Part shown: in pieces, positions 21,171-33,104 of the stretch | Position numbering within the stretch: position 1 is the first letter of the stretch | Layout: each line of letters starts with the position of its first letter | Assembly (NCBI GenBank): GCA_029255685.2 | Contig: CM055311.2 | Span: 21,633,703 to 21,697,702, forward strand | DNA: 64,000 nucleotides | Direction: 5' to 3' | DNA from: Silene conica | Lineage: Eukaryota > Streptophyta > Magnoliopsida > Caryophyllales > Caryophyllaceae | Position numbers and translations under genes: made by a program | The notes under the pieces: model-generated | What the model was told of the DNA's origin: nothing | Database searches by the model: none | The model's input: the letters and a program-made list of their open reading frames with translations, nothing else

Positions 21171-23604
21171 AATAGGTTGTTTGCATGCTTTCCGTTTACG
21201 TTTTTACGGAGTTATTAGGATAACAAAATAAAACTTGTTATTTTCGGTTGATATAAGATATGCACGAAATTAATTTAGCATGAATACCTACTGTTTTCTA
21301 AAATATTTTAGAATATTTGGAATATATTTTGCATGAATATTGATTATTGGTACATTAAATCTCGGTTTTAATATGTTTTAATGGTTAAAAATGTATATTT
21401 TTTGGGAAAAATAGTTAAAATAAACTTCTGGCCGAGATTTTTCAGTATGATATCACATGTATTTTATATAATATGAATATGAAGTTTCGTAAATTATGGA
21501 CTTATAAAACGTGTGATATGAATTTTAAAGGTTAAAATGCAATAAGATGAATAAAAATGGGTTAAAATAGTTATATTATTAATTTGACTATAAAAATTTA
21601 TGAGGATGTCACATGCAATATTTTAAATTTATGTTGAATTTTCCAGAAATGTATCTCAAATATTGCAATATTATAGATTTTTAATGTAAAAATCGGGTAA
21701 TTAGTGACATAATTTCGACTTTAATAGTTTAAGTTGGAATTTGGCCATAAAAATTTAACACGATGTCATATATATTATTTCCAGCATGTATAAAAGTTTC
21801 GAGAATTTTATCTTATTTTATGCTTGAGAAATAATTTTAAAGGTTAAAATCGTACGATATATGACGAAAATCGTTAAAATTTGCAATAGTTGTTAAAATG
21901 GCCGAACAATTTAAACCATATTAGTCATATATGATATGTTCATCATGAATATATTCTTGGGAGCCAAAAGTTTCAGATTTGATTTAATTTTAATTTGTTA
22001 AAAAGTTACATTTAAAATTAAACAAAAGGGGTCATGTTTTTTAAATTTCGGCTCATTGGTTAGTGTACCATTTAATTTTCTGTCCATTTTGTGTTCTTAA
22101 AGTGTTTTGGAAGGTGTAAAAATTTTATTAGTATTTTATTTGCATTTATGGAGTTAATTATTGAATTTTCCGACTTAAATTGCTCGTTTTACGTATTATT
22201 TTCGAAATAATGATTAAAACCGTATAAATACTAATATTTTTAAGGTTCTGAAATTTTAAGAACATTCTGGAATTTTCAAAATTTGAATTTTGAAATTTTC
22301 GAAATTTTAATGACTCTTTTGGATTTTATATTATTTTTCCCGTAAAACCGAGTAATACCGATCAATATTGAAATATGTTAAGTTAAGTCATGTTCAAAGT
22401 TTGAGTAAGACTAAATTTTGAATCCTATACGAGTTAGGATGATTAACTTAAGGATGAAAACCGTTTCAGATAATGCATAGTGTTGTTAACCGTTAAAACA
22501 CGCGATTCCATAAACCGAGGTTTGCGATAACTATTTAAATAAGTGTTTTAAATAGGACGATTTGGCTTAGGATTTGCATGTTAATTCATATTTACATAAG
22601 CATTGCATATTTTATTATGAATGTCATGATTTATTTACGTAATTTTGGGAATTATGTAATTTACTTAGTATGGCCTTAGTTTTTAATCGGTATTTCCGGT
22701 AATGTAAGGGGTTACCGATTCGGTTGTAATTTTGTGATCTCGTATCACCCAATTGTAATTTATTTCTATTTTATAATGTATAAAGTAGACTAGAAAAGTT
22801 GTAATATTTGTAAATCCGGAGTTCCTTGAAGACGGTGCCATTCGGAAAGGAGTTCCGACAAGACGGTGTTTACCTCGAAGTGCGTGCCGCGTGAAGTTCA
22901 AGGGACCAAAGGAGTTGGTTTCCGAATTTGTACTTTTATTATTTCTTTTCTAGGAAAGGCCATACTAGGGTTTATTTATCCTTTTATTTTTGCTTTTTAT
23001 ATGTTTGCATGCATAGCCAAATCGTCACACATCGTATCATGCATGTTTCGACCTAGTCGACCTAGTCTTTTATTTTATCGATAATTCACTGACTTAGTTC
23101 ACTTAAACGGAGATAGATAATAATTTGACTAGATCTCTTACATATAAACATTGAGACTTAGCCTTACCAAAAAGTACGGACCCATGAATCCCTTCTTCAC
23201 AAGAACGTAGGCTCGGCTACACCGGGGTACTAATATTGTCACGTTGGGTAAGTGGGGTAATAAGATTACACCTTGAAATTTGGTTGATCTCAACGAAAGT
23301 ATTCGTAACCGTAGTTGCAATAAGTTCGGGCTAAAGATAATTTTAAGAAAATTGTCGACCGAGAGTTCTAAGAGTAGAACCGATTAAAGGGTTAATCCAC
23401 CAAATTATACCGATACGGGTTGAATCGGCTACACCGTGCCCGGATTAGTATGGGTTTGGGTCTCGGGATTGTTTACTTAATTGGGTAAGAGATCATTAAG
23501 TAAATATATAACTAAACTTGTTAAAGTTTCTAGTTTAAATTACGAATTTTAAAATGATGTTGTTTTTCCTTTTTATTATTGTAGTTTAATTTCGACATCA
23601 TCAA
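21171..23604 (+). other. Element C untranslated leader (2.4 kb)
   Basis: No coding frame. Long AT-rich region containing several close variants of the phrase AAATTTAACACGATGTCAT, then a better conserved part (22700-23500) that aligns with the leaders of D, A and the F leader. The last bases before gag read TTCGACATCATCAA. Confidence 0.7.
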
Positions 23605-24629
23605 ATGGCAACCAACGCTCCACCTCTCACTAACGTATCATGGCTTCGGTCCTTTATGGACCGTTGCAAACTCGATAAGCATGGTTCAAATTTTAAGGAT
23701 TGGGATGCGCAATTACTTTTGGCCGCTCAAGGTGACGATAAGAGTCGTTACCTATCCGAAGCCGCTCCTCCCGCTCCAACCGCTCGTTCTGCGGTCGGAA
23801 CTCGTGAGGCCTATGAAGCCTACATGAAAGAGTCCTCCGCTCTTAAAAATGTGCTCATCTTCTCCATGGAGCCGGACCTCCAAAGGAGTATGATTAAGTT
23901 GACCACATCGTATGAGATATACACCAAGCTTGCGACCATGTTTTCGCAAACTCCAAGGGTGATTCAATATGAGGCAGCTTCCGCCTTCTTTGACATTACA
24001 TTCAAGGAAGGGCAAAAGATAAGCCCTCATGTGCTCAAACTCGTTGAGCTCGCGGAGACTCTAAAAGCTCAAAATGTTGATGTTCCCGACTCTCTAATTA
24101 TTGACCGAGTTCTTCACTCGCTCAATAAGGTTAAGGCGTATGCTCAATTCCGGGTGAATTTCAATATGCGAAACCAAGAGACCACGTTGGAATAGTTGCA
24201 TAAGATGCTCGTCCAAGCCGAAAGGGACATGGGACTTCATGAAAGTTCCACCAAAGATGTTTTGAACATCGAAAAGAAAGGGAAAACGAGCTTCAAAAGG
24301 AATGTCTCTAAAGGCAAGGGCAAGAAAACGTTCAAGCCCAAGGCGACCAAAGAAAAGACCTTTTCGAAAGGCGCTTCCACCTCGTCTTCAAAAGAGCAAG
24401 ACAAGTGCCATTATTGCACGAGGATCGGTCATTGGAAGAGAAATTGCCCCAAATACTTAAGCGATCTCAAAAATGGGAAGGCAACCGCCATAGGTAATAA
24501 TTCTCGTTTATGATTCAAGTCATTTATCAACTTATGTATAGTGATACAAATGTGTTGATGTTTACCCTTTTTAAATGTTTTAAAGGGGCGCCTCCTAATA
24601 AAGATAAGGGAAAGGAGAAGGAAGCTTGA
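23605..24629 (+). pseudogene. gag: Element C gag (Copia capsid/nucleocapsid) with one stop; spliced C-terminal exon
   Basis: ATG at 23605 (MATNAPPLTNVSWL) opens a Copia Gag: a capsid-like part of about 230 residues, a Lys-rich linker and a single CCHC zinc knuckle (CHYCTRIGHWKRNC). A TAG at 24193-24195 breaks the frame where D has Glu-Leu-His-Lys context, so the protein is split into 196 and 105 codons. The frame then reaches a good splice donor (G|GTAATA at 24494). Skipping 24494-24585 would continue in frame for 14 residues rich in Lys and Glu (ending KEKEA) to TGA at 24627. Without splicing it ends at 24513. Gag would form the virus-like particle and bind RNA in the cytoplasm. No pol follows. 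Confidence 0.85.
24494..24585 (+). other. Putative intron at the end of element C gag (92 bp)
   Basis: Donor ATAG|GTAATA, T-rich 3' part (TTTACCCTTTTTAAATG), acceptor TTTTAAAG|GGG. It joins phase 1 to phase 1. Element D has the same arrangement with a 91-bp intron. Confidence 0.6.
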
Positions 24630-26305
24630 AGTTCCTTACTTGGATGGCTATGGTAGCATCCAAATTGATCGAAGACTTGAAGAGCTAGCCTCTTATTTTC
24701 ATATCGTCTTCTTTCATATTTTGCATTTATTTATGGAACAATTTGTTTTCTTGTAAGACAAGGATTAAAATCCTAAAACAATGGTTGTAATTTTGGATAT
24801 TGGTGACTTGGTTTTCAACCCGAGTCACTACTTTTGTTCTTAATCAATGTTTTGATTTCTCGAAATAAATTGCATACCTTGTTTAAACATGAATAATGGT
24901 GATTTTATCACACAATAAACATTGATACGATCAATTTAAATAATCAAAGTGTTGATTAATAACGGAGAACTACACCCCATGAGATACCTTCAATCAAAAT
25001 AAGACCACATTAGTTCATTATAAGATTTTCATTTTAAGTGAAAATGAGAATGTATTCATCACACCTATAAAACTTCAAACATTCATATGCATTGGTTAAC
25101 TCGAAATAGCTATCCTTATACGAATAAAGGTTATTGTTAGAAGGATAGAGTGGGAGAAAATATTTCGCTCACAAACCAATGATATAAATAACGGATCTTA
25201 GAGAAGATTCCTACATGGGAGTCTTAAGAAGAGCCCTAAATGATTTGAAGAAACTACGAGAGGACACTGAAGAAACTACGGGAGGACACTCGAAGAAAGG
25301 TTCTTTATGTTCATTGTTTCAAAGAGAGGAGACATGAAACCCCGTGTGAATTCAGAAGGAATATCGGCTCCTTGAGATAATGATTTCTTAAAGATTATAA
25401 GATAATAGAGGAGAAATCATCTATCTATACGGGAGGAAAGACCGGTTCCTTAATAAATGATTTTTCTAAGTTTATAAGATAAAAGAGAAGAAATCATCTC
25501 AATTCTCTCAATGTAGTTATAAGGAAATAATCATGTCATATTCGTTTCGAGGAAACGAAGACATGAAAAGAGGGTGATGATTGATTGAATGGAAATAAAT
25601 CACTATAGGGATAGTGATGGTGATAATGATTCAAGATATAAATAAAAGATTTACATGCAAGAAATGAAAGGTTCATTTAAAGAGATCGAGTAATATTGAT
25701 TTTAGTGGGAGCGATGTTCATTAAAAGAATTAAGCTTACCATTTAGAGAGGATGGGTGATTCTTTAAGGTGTAAAGAATAAGAGGTTTTCAATTCTAGAT
25801 GATAAAAAAACCTTATATCATAAGATGATGGAGCTTTAGGGGAAGGTTTATTATATTGATAATAAAAGGTCACCCATTAGAAATCAAAATGGTTAATTAT
25901 GAATAACCTTGATAAAATAGCCAAGATGTTTGAAAATAGTAAGGATGATGAAATCATAAATAAACTACAATATAGTTTTCAGTACATAAGTGACTGTAGA
26001 GAGTGATTGTTAATCCCTCCAGTATATCGATACGTCACAAGTTATAAGATAACAGTGGGAGCTTTCCTCCGGAAAGGAAACTCAAAATCTAGAAAGAGTT
26101 CTAGATATGTACTCAAATAGAATCATATTATACGGGATAATATGAGAATGAAGGAGACAAAAATTTGTAAGTTTTGCAATCATGAATAAAAGGTTTATTC
26201 GCAAAACATTAATACAAATAGATGATTGTGCATCAAATGCAAGATAATAGTATTGACTATTGTTGCATGACAACATCATTTGAGTTATGATTAACTCAAA
26301 GTGAA
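24630..26305 (+). other. Element C interior between gag and 3' UTR, no coding frame
   Basis: About 1.7 kb where a Copia element would have pol. No protease, integrase or RT motif in any frame. It aligns with 42361-43964 of D. It contains GTGGGAG words at 25150, 25705 and 26055 and a near-tandem pair of AAGAAACTACGAGAGGACAC at 25250-25290. Confidence 0.7.
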
Positions 26306-26999
26306 AGATACTTTGTCAGAATCCAAATGGGTTGTAAGAGACAATATTGAACCCAATAAGTGAACTGGATTGACTTAGTATGGCCCCTAGCCGCTTACAT
26401 GAGGTGACATCTCAAAGCGACTAGAGTGTGAGGCGATTGATGGCAAGTTCAAGTGCCATAGAGTCATATGTGATGACTAGTCGATCACATAGGCAGACTG
26501 TTACAGACACTCTGTCGGGCAATGTGACCGCTTATAGAGTTCTGGAAATTTTATAGCCGGGTCGTGGCGAGAGCTGCTATAGTATTCTTGTGAGTCAACT
26601 CTTAGACTAAAGACTACTCTCCCAAGATGGTACAGTTTAGGCATAACCTTGATCCATTCTCTACGACTTTTCGTAACTGGAGTCAAATGGGATTGTTTTG
26701 GGTTGTGATTGACTGTGACTAGTTGAAGGAAGTAGTGCGATAGAAATTGTCCACCCCTTGTCAGGGTTGTTCAAATCTCAGGGCCACTCGAGGAGAAGTT
26801 AACTGGAAATGCGTGGCCACGCTCGGAAGGTATCTATGGTAGATAATTCCGGTCAAACAATTATTCTCCAGATCGAGGAAACCACTCATGATATGATCGA
26901 ATGCAAGTACGACCTCAGAGAGACATCTTGCATTGAGTGGGAGATTGTAATAGGACAAGAGAATTGGTGACGCACACTTGTCGAGGACAAGTGGGAGAT
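26306..26999 (+). other. Element C 3' UTR and polypurine tract
   Basis: The conserved Angela-type 3' domain, ending in GACAAGTGGGAGAT next to the LTR. GTGGGAG also occurs at 26937. Shared in order with A, D, G and H. Confidence 0.75.
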
Positions 27000-28304
27000 T
27001 GTTGGGAAGTGTGTCCTCAACAATAGTGCGATCACATAATTAAATCTCATAACGAGAATGCGCAAGGGATGATACGATTTTATATTAGTCAACTGACCAA
27101 CATTAATCGGTAATGATTGGCTAGCTAGAGTTTGACATTACTGTCGTATGACGGTGGTGGTCAGTTGATCCCTTTAGGTCACACCTTTAGGACAATTCCC
27201 TTAATTGATAAAATGATAAAATGTATATTGATACGATTTGATCATATTCCTTAAACTCGTATATCGAGAAATTAGAGGTTAAATCTTAATGTAAGATTTA
27301 TGTTTAAAATTGAAATGTGTCAATTGTTAAACAACAAACGATATTTTATTATATCGAAATTAGAATAAATTGGGTTATAATTAATACAAAGGTTGTAAAT
27401 CGTATTGACGATTATTATAAGTAACCATTTCACATCTGGTAATTTCGAATTACTTATCAACTTGATAAAAGAGATTTATTAATTTATGAATAATATTTAT
27501 GTGATAAATATGTATGATTAAGTTAAAACAATTGTCATTTTATTATATTATGACATATAGATGTCACATAACATGAAATTGTGAAGTTGATAAAATGGTG
27601 AAATGAGGTCCATTTTAAGTGGAATGTGCCGGTTTTGTGGTTGTGTTTTAAGGGTTGATTTAAGTTAATTATACTCTTAAATACACCAAAACATAATCAT
27701 TAAGGTGACCTTGGAACTAATACCTATGGCCACCCTAAATGACTTAGAAAAGGGTGAATGTCCCCCTTGTTCTTCCCCATGTACCCGGCCACCCACACCC
27801 AAGCATCCAATATATTAAGTATAAGATGCTCACCTACAACTAACCCTAATTCTTCTAATGCTTGCATAATTTTCTAAGTGTAGAAAAATCAAATAAAATC
27901 TCTCAACCTAGCCGAAAATTTGTCAAAGCAAGGAGAGATTATATTAACCTCTAAATTGATATTATAAGATAATATATATACATACTATTTAGTAGTATTG
28001 AAATAATATTCTAATAAGAGAGATTAGAATAAGTTTAAGGAGAAACCGGTTTTGTAACTAGCTTGTTCAAGTCTCGGTTGATTGAGGGGTTGTCTTGGTG
28101 CATCCAAAGGAGGTATTCTATTTTGGGTACTTGGAGGATCATCCTTGCCATTGTCTTGGACCGTGTGTAAGGGTTCGAATACTCTCCTTATTTCCGCTTT
28201 TAGCATGCATAAGATCACCTAATAATATGTTAATTAAAGGGTTAATTAAAAGATTATGTTAGTATGACTAAAATTAGTTTATGAGCAACTAATAAAACCT
28301 AACA
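27000..28304 (+). repeat. Element C 3' LTR
   Basis: Same as 19864-21156 except for about six substitutions and a 12-bp duplication near 28232 (GTTAATTAAAGG). Directly followed by pol of element B. Confidence 0.95.
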
Positions 28305-31080
28305 GTCTGCTCCTCAACATCACTGCAACGCCAAAGGATCTTCACTAGCGGCACCACCTTGCTCCTAAGCTTCCTATCCTGACGGTCTAGGATCTTCACG
28401 GGACGCTCCTCGAAAGCAAGACTCGGCTCCAAGTTCTCGATCTCTCTAGGCAGAACATGACTCGGGTCACTAACATACTTACGGAGCTGAGAAACATGAA
28501 AGACACTATGAACCTTGCCCAAACTAGGAGGCAAGTCCAAACGATAAACAGCAGCACCAATCCTCTTCACGATTTCAAAAGGCCCAATATACCTAGGACT
28601 CAACTTGCCCTTAACTCCAAACCTCTTAACTCCCTTCATCGGTGAAACTCTCAAGAAGACTCTGTCACCCACCTCGAACTCTAAGGGTCTACGGCGAACA
28701 TCAGCATAGGATTTCTGCCGATCCTGTGCGGCCTTCATCCTACCTCTGATAAGCTGAACCTGATCGATAGTAACAGCTAACTGGTCCGGTCCTAGGTCGT
28801 GCACGCCACTCGCCTGATCCCAACAGATCGGACTACGGCACTTCCTACCATAAAGAGCCTCGTACGGAGCCATACCAATAGATGACTGGTAACTGTTGTT
28901 GTAAGAAAACTCTACCAACGGCAAACACTGCTCCGAAGAACTCTGAAAGTCAAGTGCACAAGCACGGAGCAAATCCTCTAGTGTCTGAATAGTCCTCTCG
29001 GACTGACCATCGGTCGCGGCATGAAATGCGGTGCTCATCAACAAACGGCTGCCCATAGCCTCCTATAAAGCCTTCCAGAATCTGGAACAAAACCTCGGAT
29101 CACGATCGGAAACGATCTCTCTCGGGACACATGGTAGCGGACTATCTCAGCAATATAAGCCCTGGCTAAACGGTCCATATCCCATGTCTCTCTGATAGGC
29201 ACAAATCTGGCACACTTAGTTAACCTATCCACTATAACCCAAATCGCGTCCTTGCCTCCAACTGTCTTAGGCAATGCTGTCACGAAGTCCATCGATATAC
29301 ACTCCCACTTCCACTGAGGAACGGGAAGCGGCTGTAGCAAACCACCTGGCCTCCTATGCTCTATCTTGACTTGTTGACAAGTCAAGCACCTACTCACGTA
29401 ATCCAAGATCTCTTTCTTCATACCAGACCACCAAAACATAAGTCTCAAATCCTTGTGAATCTTCTCTCCTCCTGGATGAACTGAATACGGTGTCAAGTGA
29501 GCCTCACCAAGAACCCTCTTCTTCAAATCTGGCACATCCGGAACATACATCCTACCACAGAACCTAAGGAAACCATCAGCATCAATCACTAAGTCAGGTG
29601 CAACACCACTCGAAATCTTAGGCTCGAACTTCTTGAAATCAGCATCTGAAGGCAAACTCTGTCGAATCTCCCAATATAAAGACGGCTCGGCGGTCATAGC
29701 AGCTAACCAATCAAAACCACTACTCACCATCTCTAATCTCAACTTCCGAAACTCGGAACACAACTCATCGGGCAACACTCTCATAGCACTCATCGAATGA
29801 GAAGTCTTGCGGCTAAGCGCATCCGCAACTACATTGGCTTTTCCCTCATGATATAACAACTCAATGTCGTAATCCTTAACCAACTCTAGCCAACGTCTCT
29901 GTCTCATATTAAGGTCTTTCTGGGTGAAAATGTACTTAAGACTCTTGTGATCCGTGAAAATGCGACAATGAGATCCAATCAAGTAATGACGCCACATCTT
30001 CAAAGCATGAACAACTGCAGCTAGCTTAAGATCATGTGTCGGATAGTTCACCTCGTGAACTCTCAACTGTCTAGATGAGTAAGCTATCACCTTACCACTC
30101 TGCATCAGCACACATCCAAGCCCTAACATCGAAGCATCACAATAAACGTCGAAGTCAACTCCAATCTCTGGCAAAGCAAGTACGGGAGCAGAAGTCAATC
30201 TAGTCTTCAATTCCTGGAAAGAACTCTCACACTTGTCAGTCCACACAAACTTAGCTTCCTTCTTCAACAACTGAGTCATCGGGCGAGCTAATCTAGAGAA
30301 ATCCTCAACAAATCTACGATAATAACCAGCCAATCCAAGGAAACTACGGATCTCTCCAACATCTTTGGGACTCTCCCAATCAACAACGGCCTCAATCTTC
30401 GCGGGATCAACCATAACTCCCTCACTAGATATCACATGTCCAAGAAATGAAACCTTAGAAAGCCAAAACTCACACTTAGAGAACTTCGCGAACCACTTCT
30501 GTCGACGTAAAATCCCAAGAATCAATCTAAGATGCTCAGCATGCTCCTCATCGGTCTTAGAGTAAATGAGGATATCATCAATAAACACCACAACACAAGT
30601 GTCAAGATACTCACTAAAGGTGCGGTTCATCTGATCCATGAAGATAGCAGGTGCATTAGTCAACCCAAAAGGCATAACCACGAACTCAAAATGCCCATAT
30701 CTGGTACGAAAAGCAGTCTTCGCAATATCAGCCTCTCTCACTGGAATCTGATGATAACCCGATCGAAGATCAATCTTAGAAAACCTAGAAGCACCTCTCA
30801 ACTGATCAAACAAGTCATCTATACTAGCAAAGGATATTTGTTCTTCACGGTCACTCGGTTCAGTTCTCTATAGTCAATGCAAAGTCTCATGGAACCATCT
30901 TTCTTCTTAACGAACAAAACTGGAGCACCCCACGGAGAAGCACTCGGTCTAATGAATCCTTTCTCGATCATCTCTTCCAATTGCTGCTTCAATTCTTTCA
31001 ACTCTGGCGGAGCCATACGGTAAGGAGCTTTGGAAATCGGTCCGGTACCTGGAACAAGCTCAATAGTAAACTCCACATCT
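28305..31080 (-). pseudogene. pol: Element B pol: RT, RNase H, integrase, chromodomain-like end (frameshifted)
   Basis: On the - strand from 31076: [14 protein letters not shown] opens the RT, DYRELN follows, then after a frame break near 30815 RT continues with [20 protein letters not shown] and the catalytic FIDDILIYS. RNase H (YCDAS, TDHKSL, ADALSR) covers about 30190-29790. The integrase zinc part (HPGGEKIH then CLTCQQ) and core ([17 protein letters not shown]) run to about 29100, where a further frame disruption occurs; 29056-28305 resumes with ATDGQSERTIQ and ends in a chromodomain-like segment (VKILDRQDR, VKILWR) cut by element C. The enzyme copied the RNA and integrated the cDNA. At least three frame breaks make it inactive. 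Confidence 0.9.
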
Positions 31081-32686
31081 CTCCTGGCGGTATCCCTGGC
31101 AAGTCATCTGGGAAAACATCTGGATACTCACGAACAATGGCTACATCCTCAAGCTTCGGTAGCGATGGCTTAGCAGCTGTAACAACACACAGGAAGGCTT
31201 GGCAACCCTTCCTAAGAAGATGAGATGCTTTCATCGAAGAGATAACACGAACCTCCTTTTGAGGGCGAGTTCCCCTATAGGAAACACGAACTCCTGAAGA
31301 ACTCCTCAAGCAGATTTTCTGGTCGCGACACTCGAAGCGAGCATGGTATCGCGATAACCAATCCATACCGAGGATAATGTCAAACTCCTCGAGAGGAAAT
31401 CTCAGTAAGTCCGCTGGAAATGTGGCTTGACCAATAATAATCGGAACATCCCTATGGGACGAAGAGCAGGAAAACACGTCTCCAGAAGGTAAGGAAATGG
31501 AAGTCTCCTCAACCAATGAAGACTCAAGAGCTAAACGGTCTGCGAACTGAGTCGATATAAATGAAATAGAAGCTCCAATATCGAACAAAATAAGGCACTC
31601 AGCGCCAAGAACAGAAAAGATACCGGCAACAATGTCTGGATGAGCCTCAGCCTCAGCCCTAGTCATCACAAAGATCTTCCCTTTCGGCTTTCCTCCTCTA
31701 GTCGCTGCAGCAGCAGTGGCAGCCTTGCCAAGAGCGGTGTTCCTCTCAGGACACTCATACGATCGATGCCCATATCCATTACAAGTGAAACACTTATAGG
31801 CATTGTTGAAACAGTCAAAACCCGGATGAGATGGTTTACCACAACGGGGGCAAACACTAGGAGATGTGTCGGTGTGAAATGTGGTCTTAGCAACCGGAGC
31901 AGAGAACCTCTCAAACCGCTTCTTCTGAGAAGAAGGCGAAGAAGTAGAAGGAACAAACGGTCTCTTCCCCTGGTACACTGATCTCTGGTGAGGAGTCACA
32001 CTGGCAGTAGCAGCTCGAGTCTCAGCATCTATGGCACGAATGGAACTCTCGGCCTAAATAGCATCATCATATACCTCCACAAAAGAAGTCGAGTCACGAC
32101 GAACCATGCTCTCGATGCGCGGTCCTAGCTTTCCACGGTAAAAGTAGACTCTCTCGGCCTCATCTCTGACAAATCTCGATGCGAAGTGAGCAAGTTGGTT
32201 GAATCGGTCTGTAAACTCCTAAACTGACATCTTGCCTTGCTTCAAATCCATGAATTCTTTGAGTCGCTGTGATCTGAGCTCTTTAGGATAAAACCTCGTC
32301 TCGAGCTTATGCTTAAAAGCCTCCCAATCGAACAAAGGATCAAGAGTGAAAGTAGGTCCGGTCAACGCCCACCACCTATCGGCCTCAAGGGTAAGAAAGT
32401 GAGTGGCTAGCCGCACTCTATCCTCTCTACCCACCTAATACATGGTAAAGCTCTTTTCCATCTCCCTGAACCACTCGGTAAGAGCTACCGGATCAACCTC
32501 GCCACCATAAGTCTTCACGTGGCTACGGGACATCTGCGAAGCTATCCAAGAGAAACTACCAGGACGATTAGCCTCGTTGCCTGGCGGTGGAGGAGGTGGA
32601 ACATTCCCTGCTTGTTGTCTCTGAGTCTCAAGCAAGTGATGAATTGCTTGCAACATAATGTTATCAGCAGCCGTGGGTCTCACCAT
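30998..32686 (-). pseudogene. gag: Element B gag and protease, with three in-frame TAG stops and a frameshift
   Basis: ATG at 32686 (MVRPTAADN), a Pro-rich N-terminus and a gypsy capsid (VALTEWFREMEKSF, LEADRWWA). The frame is interrupted by TAG at 32435, 32219 and 32054 but is otherwise one frame to 31000. Two zinc knuckles follow (CPRCGKPSHPGFDC and CFTCNGYGHRSYEC), then an aspartic protease whose catalytic motif reads FDIGAS, with the usual Thr replaced by Ile, and ILGMDWL. Near 31080 a one-base change shifts the frame before RT. Gag would package RNA and the protease mature the polyprotein. Confidence 0.9.
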
Positions 32687-32838
32687 CCTTCAAAAGAGAA
32701 AACAAGTATTAGCTTAGCAATTAGCAATCACAATTAGACTACAAAATAAATCCTTAGATCTACCCATCTCTCATTCATTATTTGTTTGTTTGGTCAAGTT
32801 AAGGTTGGGGGTCACATTAGTGCGTCAGGAGCAATAAT
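32687..32838 (-). other. Element B 5' untranslated leader (short)
   Basis: About 150 bp between the primer-binding site and the gag ATG. AT-rich, no other feature seen. Confidence 0.6.
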
Positions 32839-32850
32839 GCTCTGATACCA
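32839..32850 (-). promoter_or_regulatory. Primer-binding site of element B
   Basis: Reverse complement TGGTATCAGAGC, two bases inside the LTR starting at 32853. Confidence 0.9.
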
Positions 32851-32852
32851 AC

Positions 32853-33104
32853 TGTAAAACCCCTCGCGAAAGCGGAAATATAAACATACAAAAGTACTAA
32901 AAATGCAGCGGAATTAAAAATTTTTAAAGTAACAACAAGCGAGAAGTCTTAAACTGAAACGGAAACTGAAACTGAAATAAAACCAAAATAGATAAATAAC
33001 AGTTCTAAGTATTAAAACCAAATATGTACAACAGCCTGGGATGGAACATCCCTACAGGCACCAAAACAACTGTATCAAAAGACTAAGAGTCTAGCTAGGC
33101 GATA
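32853..33104 (-). repeat. Element B 5' LTR, truncated to its inner 252 bp
   Basis: Aligns with 16357-16608 with about seven differences. The match ends at CTAGGCGATA. Beyond it lies CACTA transposase sequence rather than the rest of the LTR or the interrupted LTR of A. Confidence 0.9.

Larger units (their letters stand above)
19864..28304 (+). mobile_element. Element C: gag-only Angela-like Copia element, young
   Basis: LTRs 19864-21156 and 27000-28304 (TGTTGGGAAGTG to CCTAACA), Met-type primer-binding site, leader, one gag frame, about 1.7 kb without coding frame, a conserved 3' UTR and purine tract. There is no protease, integrase or RT. By eye the LTRs differ by about six substitutions plus a 12-bp insertion in the right copy, the lowest divergence in the window. 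It is inserted in element B. A matching 5-bp target duplication is not seen (catat versus gtctg). Confidence 0.9.
16357..33104 (-). mobile_element. Element B: degenerate Tekay-type Ty3/Gypsy retrotransposon, nested and truncated
   Basis: Long LTRs starting TGTAAAACCCC and ending GATGTTACA on the + strand, a Met-type primer-binding site inside the right LTR, and on the - strand gag, protease, RT, RNase H, integrase and a chromodomain-like end. RT and integrase style and the C-terminal region (PVKILDR, VKILWR, VEEQT) fit the Tekay/Del chromoviruses. Element C is inserted into the pol 3' end. The right LTR retains only its first 252 bp. Confidence 0.88.
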
